A stretch of 5,590 nucleotides of DNA. Origin: DASZVN01 sp035547055 (GTDB taxonomy: Bacteria; Pseudomonadota; Alphaproteobacteria; Rhizobiales; Methylopilaceae). The notes under the pieces are model-generated. The model saw only the letters and a list, made by a program, of their open reading frames with translations. It was not told the origin of the DNA and did no database searches. Shown here piece by piece: positions 4,844-5,590 of this stretch. The number at the start of each line of letters is the position of its first letter. Position 1 is the first letter of the stretch. The stretch is from the NCBI GenBank assembly GCA_035547055.1, contig DASZVN010000078.1:1-5590 (forward strand), given 5' to 3'. The position numbers and the translations under genes were made by a program.

Positions 4844-5590
4844 TCAGGCGCGCTTGTTCCAGGGCCGGATCGGCCATACCGGCTCGCGCTCGGCCGCCGA
4901 GCGCGGCACGATGACGTAGAGCTTCTCGCCCTCGTTCTGCACGCCGGCGCATTTGTAGTGGGCGTTCTGCCCCTTGGCGTCGAAGGTGACGCCGTCGCCG
5001 ATCGAGACGCCGTCCTTGAGGTCGGTCGACTTCAGCGCCTTCATCAGCGGCGCCGCCTCGGCGGTGCCGGCGCGCTTGAAGGCGTCGAGCGCCACCTGGA
5101 CCGCCTCGAACGTGCAGGTGTGGTTCGGGTTCAGCACCAGGCCGGGGTAGAGCTTGTTCATCTCCGCCGAGAGCTTCTTGGTCATCGGCTTGTTGGGGTC
5201 GAACCACGGCACGAAGTTCATCACGTCGTCGGACAGCTTGCCGAGCGTCTTGAGGTAGGGCGCCTCGTACCAGCCGGGCCCGATGCTCATGATGCCCATC
5301 GGCGTCCAGCGCTGCTTGACGAGCTCCTTGGTGATGAGGATGGCATCGTTCAGGCGGCTGACCACGATCAGCCCCTCGGCGCCCGAGCCCTTGGCCTTGG
5401 CGACCTCGAGCGACAGGTCCTTCGCCGTCGGGTCGTAGGCGATCGAGTCCAGGATCTTGTACGGCATCTTGTTCGCGGTCGCGAGCTTGGGCGCGTTGTT
5501 CGCGACGATGGTGCCGTAGGTATCGTTGGTGTGAAGGATGACGACGGTCTTGGGCGCCTTCTTGGTGTAGTCGAACAGCAGGGTCTGGTT
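4844..5590 (-). CDS. ABC transporter substrate-binding protein, LivJ/LivK-like (5' end beyond window)
   Basis: The frame is open from the right edge to the TGA at 4844-4846, giving the last 248 residues of a type I periplasmic binding protein (Peripla_BP_6-like); the family is usually about 370-420 residues. The signal peptide and first lobe lie outside the window. An ATG at 5467 is internal: the 41 codons before it continue the same fold (KTVVILHTNDTYG, then a helix). Family features are the strand AEGLIVVSRLNDAILITKEL after a helix in the first 100 residues, GIMSIGPGWYEAPY, a long TFEAVQVALDAFKRAG helix, and the late VTFDAKGQNAH turn. Two cysteines (HTCTF and YKCAG) could form a disulfide in the periplasm. 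It comes first in the operon, 66 bases before livH. The ligand is not predictable; branched-chain amino acids, amides, urea and aromatic acids all occur in this family. Confidence 0.88.
   Translation of the reverse strand, partial: NQTLLFDYTKKAPKTVVILHTNDTYGTIVANNAPKLATANKMPYKILDSIAYDPTAKDLSLEVAKAKGSGAEGLIVVSRLNDAILITKELVKQRWTPMGIMSIGPGWYEAPYLKTLGKLSDDVMNFVPWFDPNKPMTKKLSAEMNKLYPGLVLNPNHTCTFEAVQVALDAFKRAGTAEAAPLMKALKSTDLKDGVSIGDGVTFDAKGQNAHYKCAGVQNEGEKLYVIVPRSAAEREPVWPIRPWNKRA

Noticed and set aside
4844..5467. Treating the ATG at 5467 as the start of the binding protein
   Set aside because: The same frame stays open to the window edge and encodes 41 more residues fitting the family, so the ATG is internal and the gene is cut by the window.

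Overview
The window reads as chromosome from a GC-rich alphaproteobacterium, probably of the order Hyphomicrobiales (Bradyrhizobium/Rhodopseudomonas-like). Three things point there: a DUF1489-family gene, which I know only from alphaproteobacteria; two palindromic repeats at 1190-1291 that I recognise from rhizobial genomes; and a high GC content that creates long antisense shadow frames. No close species can be named from the sequence alone.

Layout. 1-24 is a perfect hairpin at the left edge, just past the 3' end of a minus-strand DUF1489 gene (27-461). 462-564 is a divergent gap holding an imperfect palindrome (519-550). A HicA/HicB toxin-antitoxin pair follows on the plus strand (565-753 and 753-1190), overlapping by one base. 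The convergent gap between hicB and livF is filled by two palindromic repeats (1190-1291) that probably act as a two-way terminator. From there to the right edge lies a minus-strand branched-chain amino acid type (Liv/HAAT) ABC importer operon. In transcription order it is: substrate-binding protein (4844 to the right edge, 5' end outside the window), permease LivH (3908-4777), permease LivM (2841-3911), ATPase LivG (2114-2839) and ATPase LivF (1288-1995).

How the genes work together. The periplasmic protein binds an amino acid or amide-like solute and delivers it to the LivH-LivM channel, which LivG-LivF power. livH/livM overlap by 4 bases and livM/livG are 1 base apart, so the membrane and first ATPase genes are tightly coupled. 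Two breaks in that tight packing carry strong hairpins: 4791-4821, between the binding protein and livH, and 2015-2100, between livG and livF. Both could set unequal expression along one transcript. The true substrate cannot be read from the sequence.

I see no clearly new system. The points most worth a second look are the paired degeneracies in the two ATPases, which predict one working and one degenerate ATP site; the mobile-type palindromes at gene ends, which contribute to or touch three stop codons; and the possible HicB operator.
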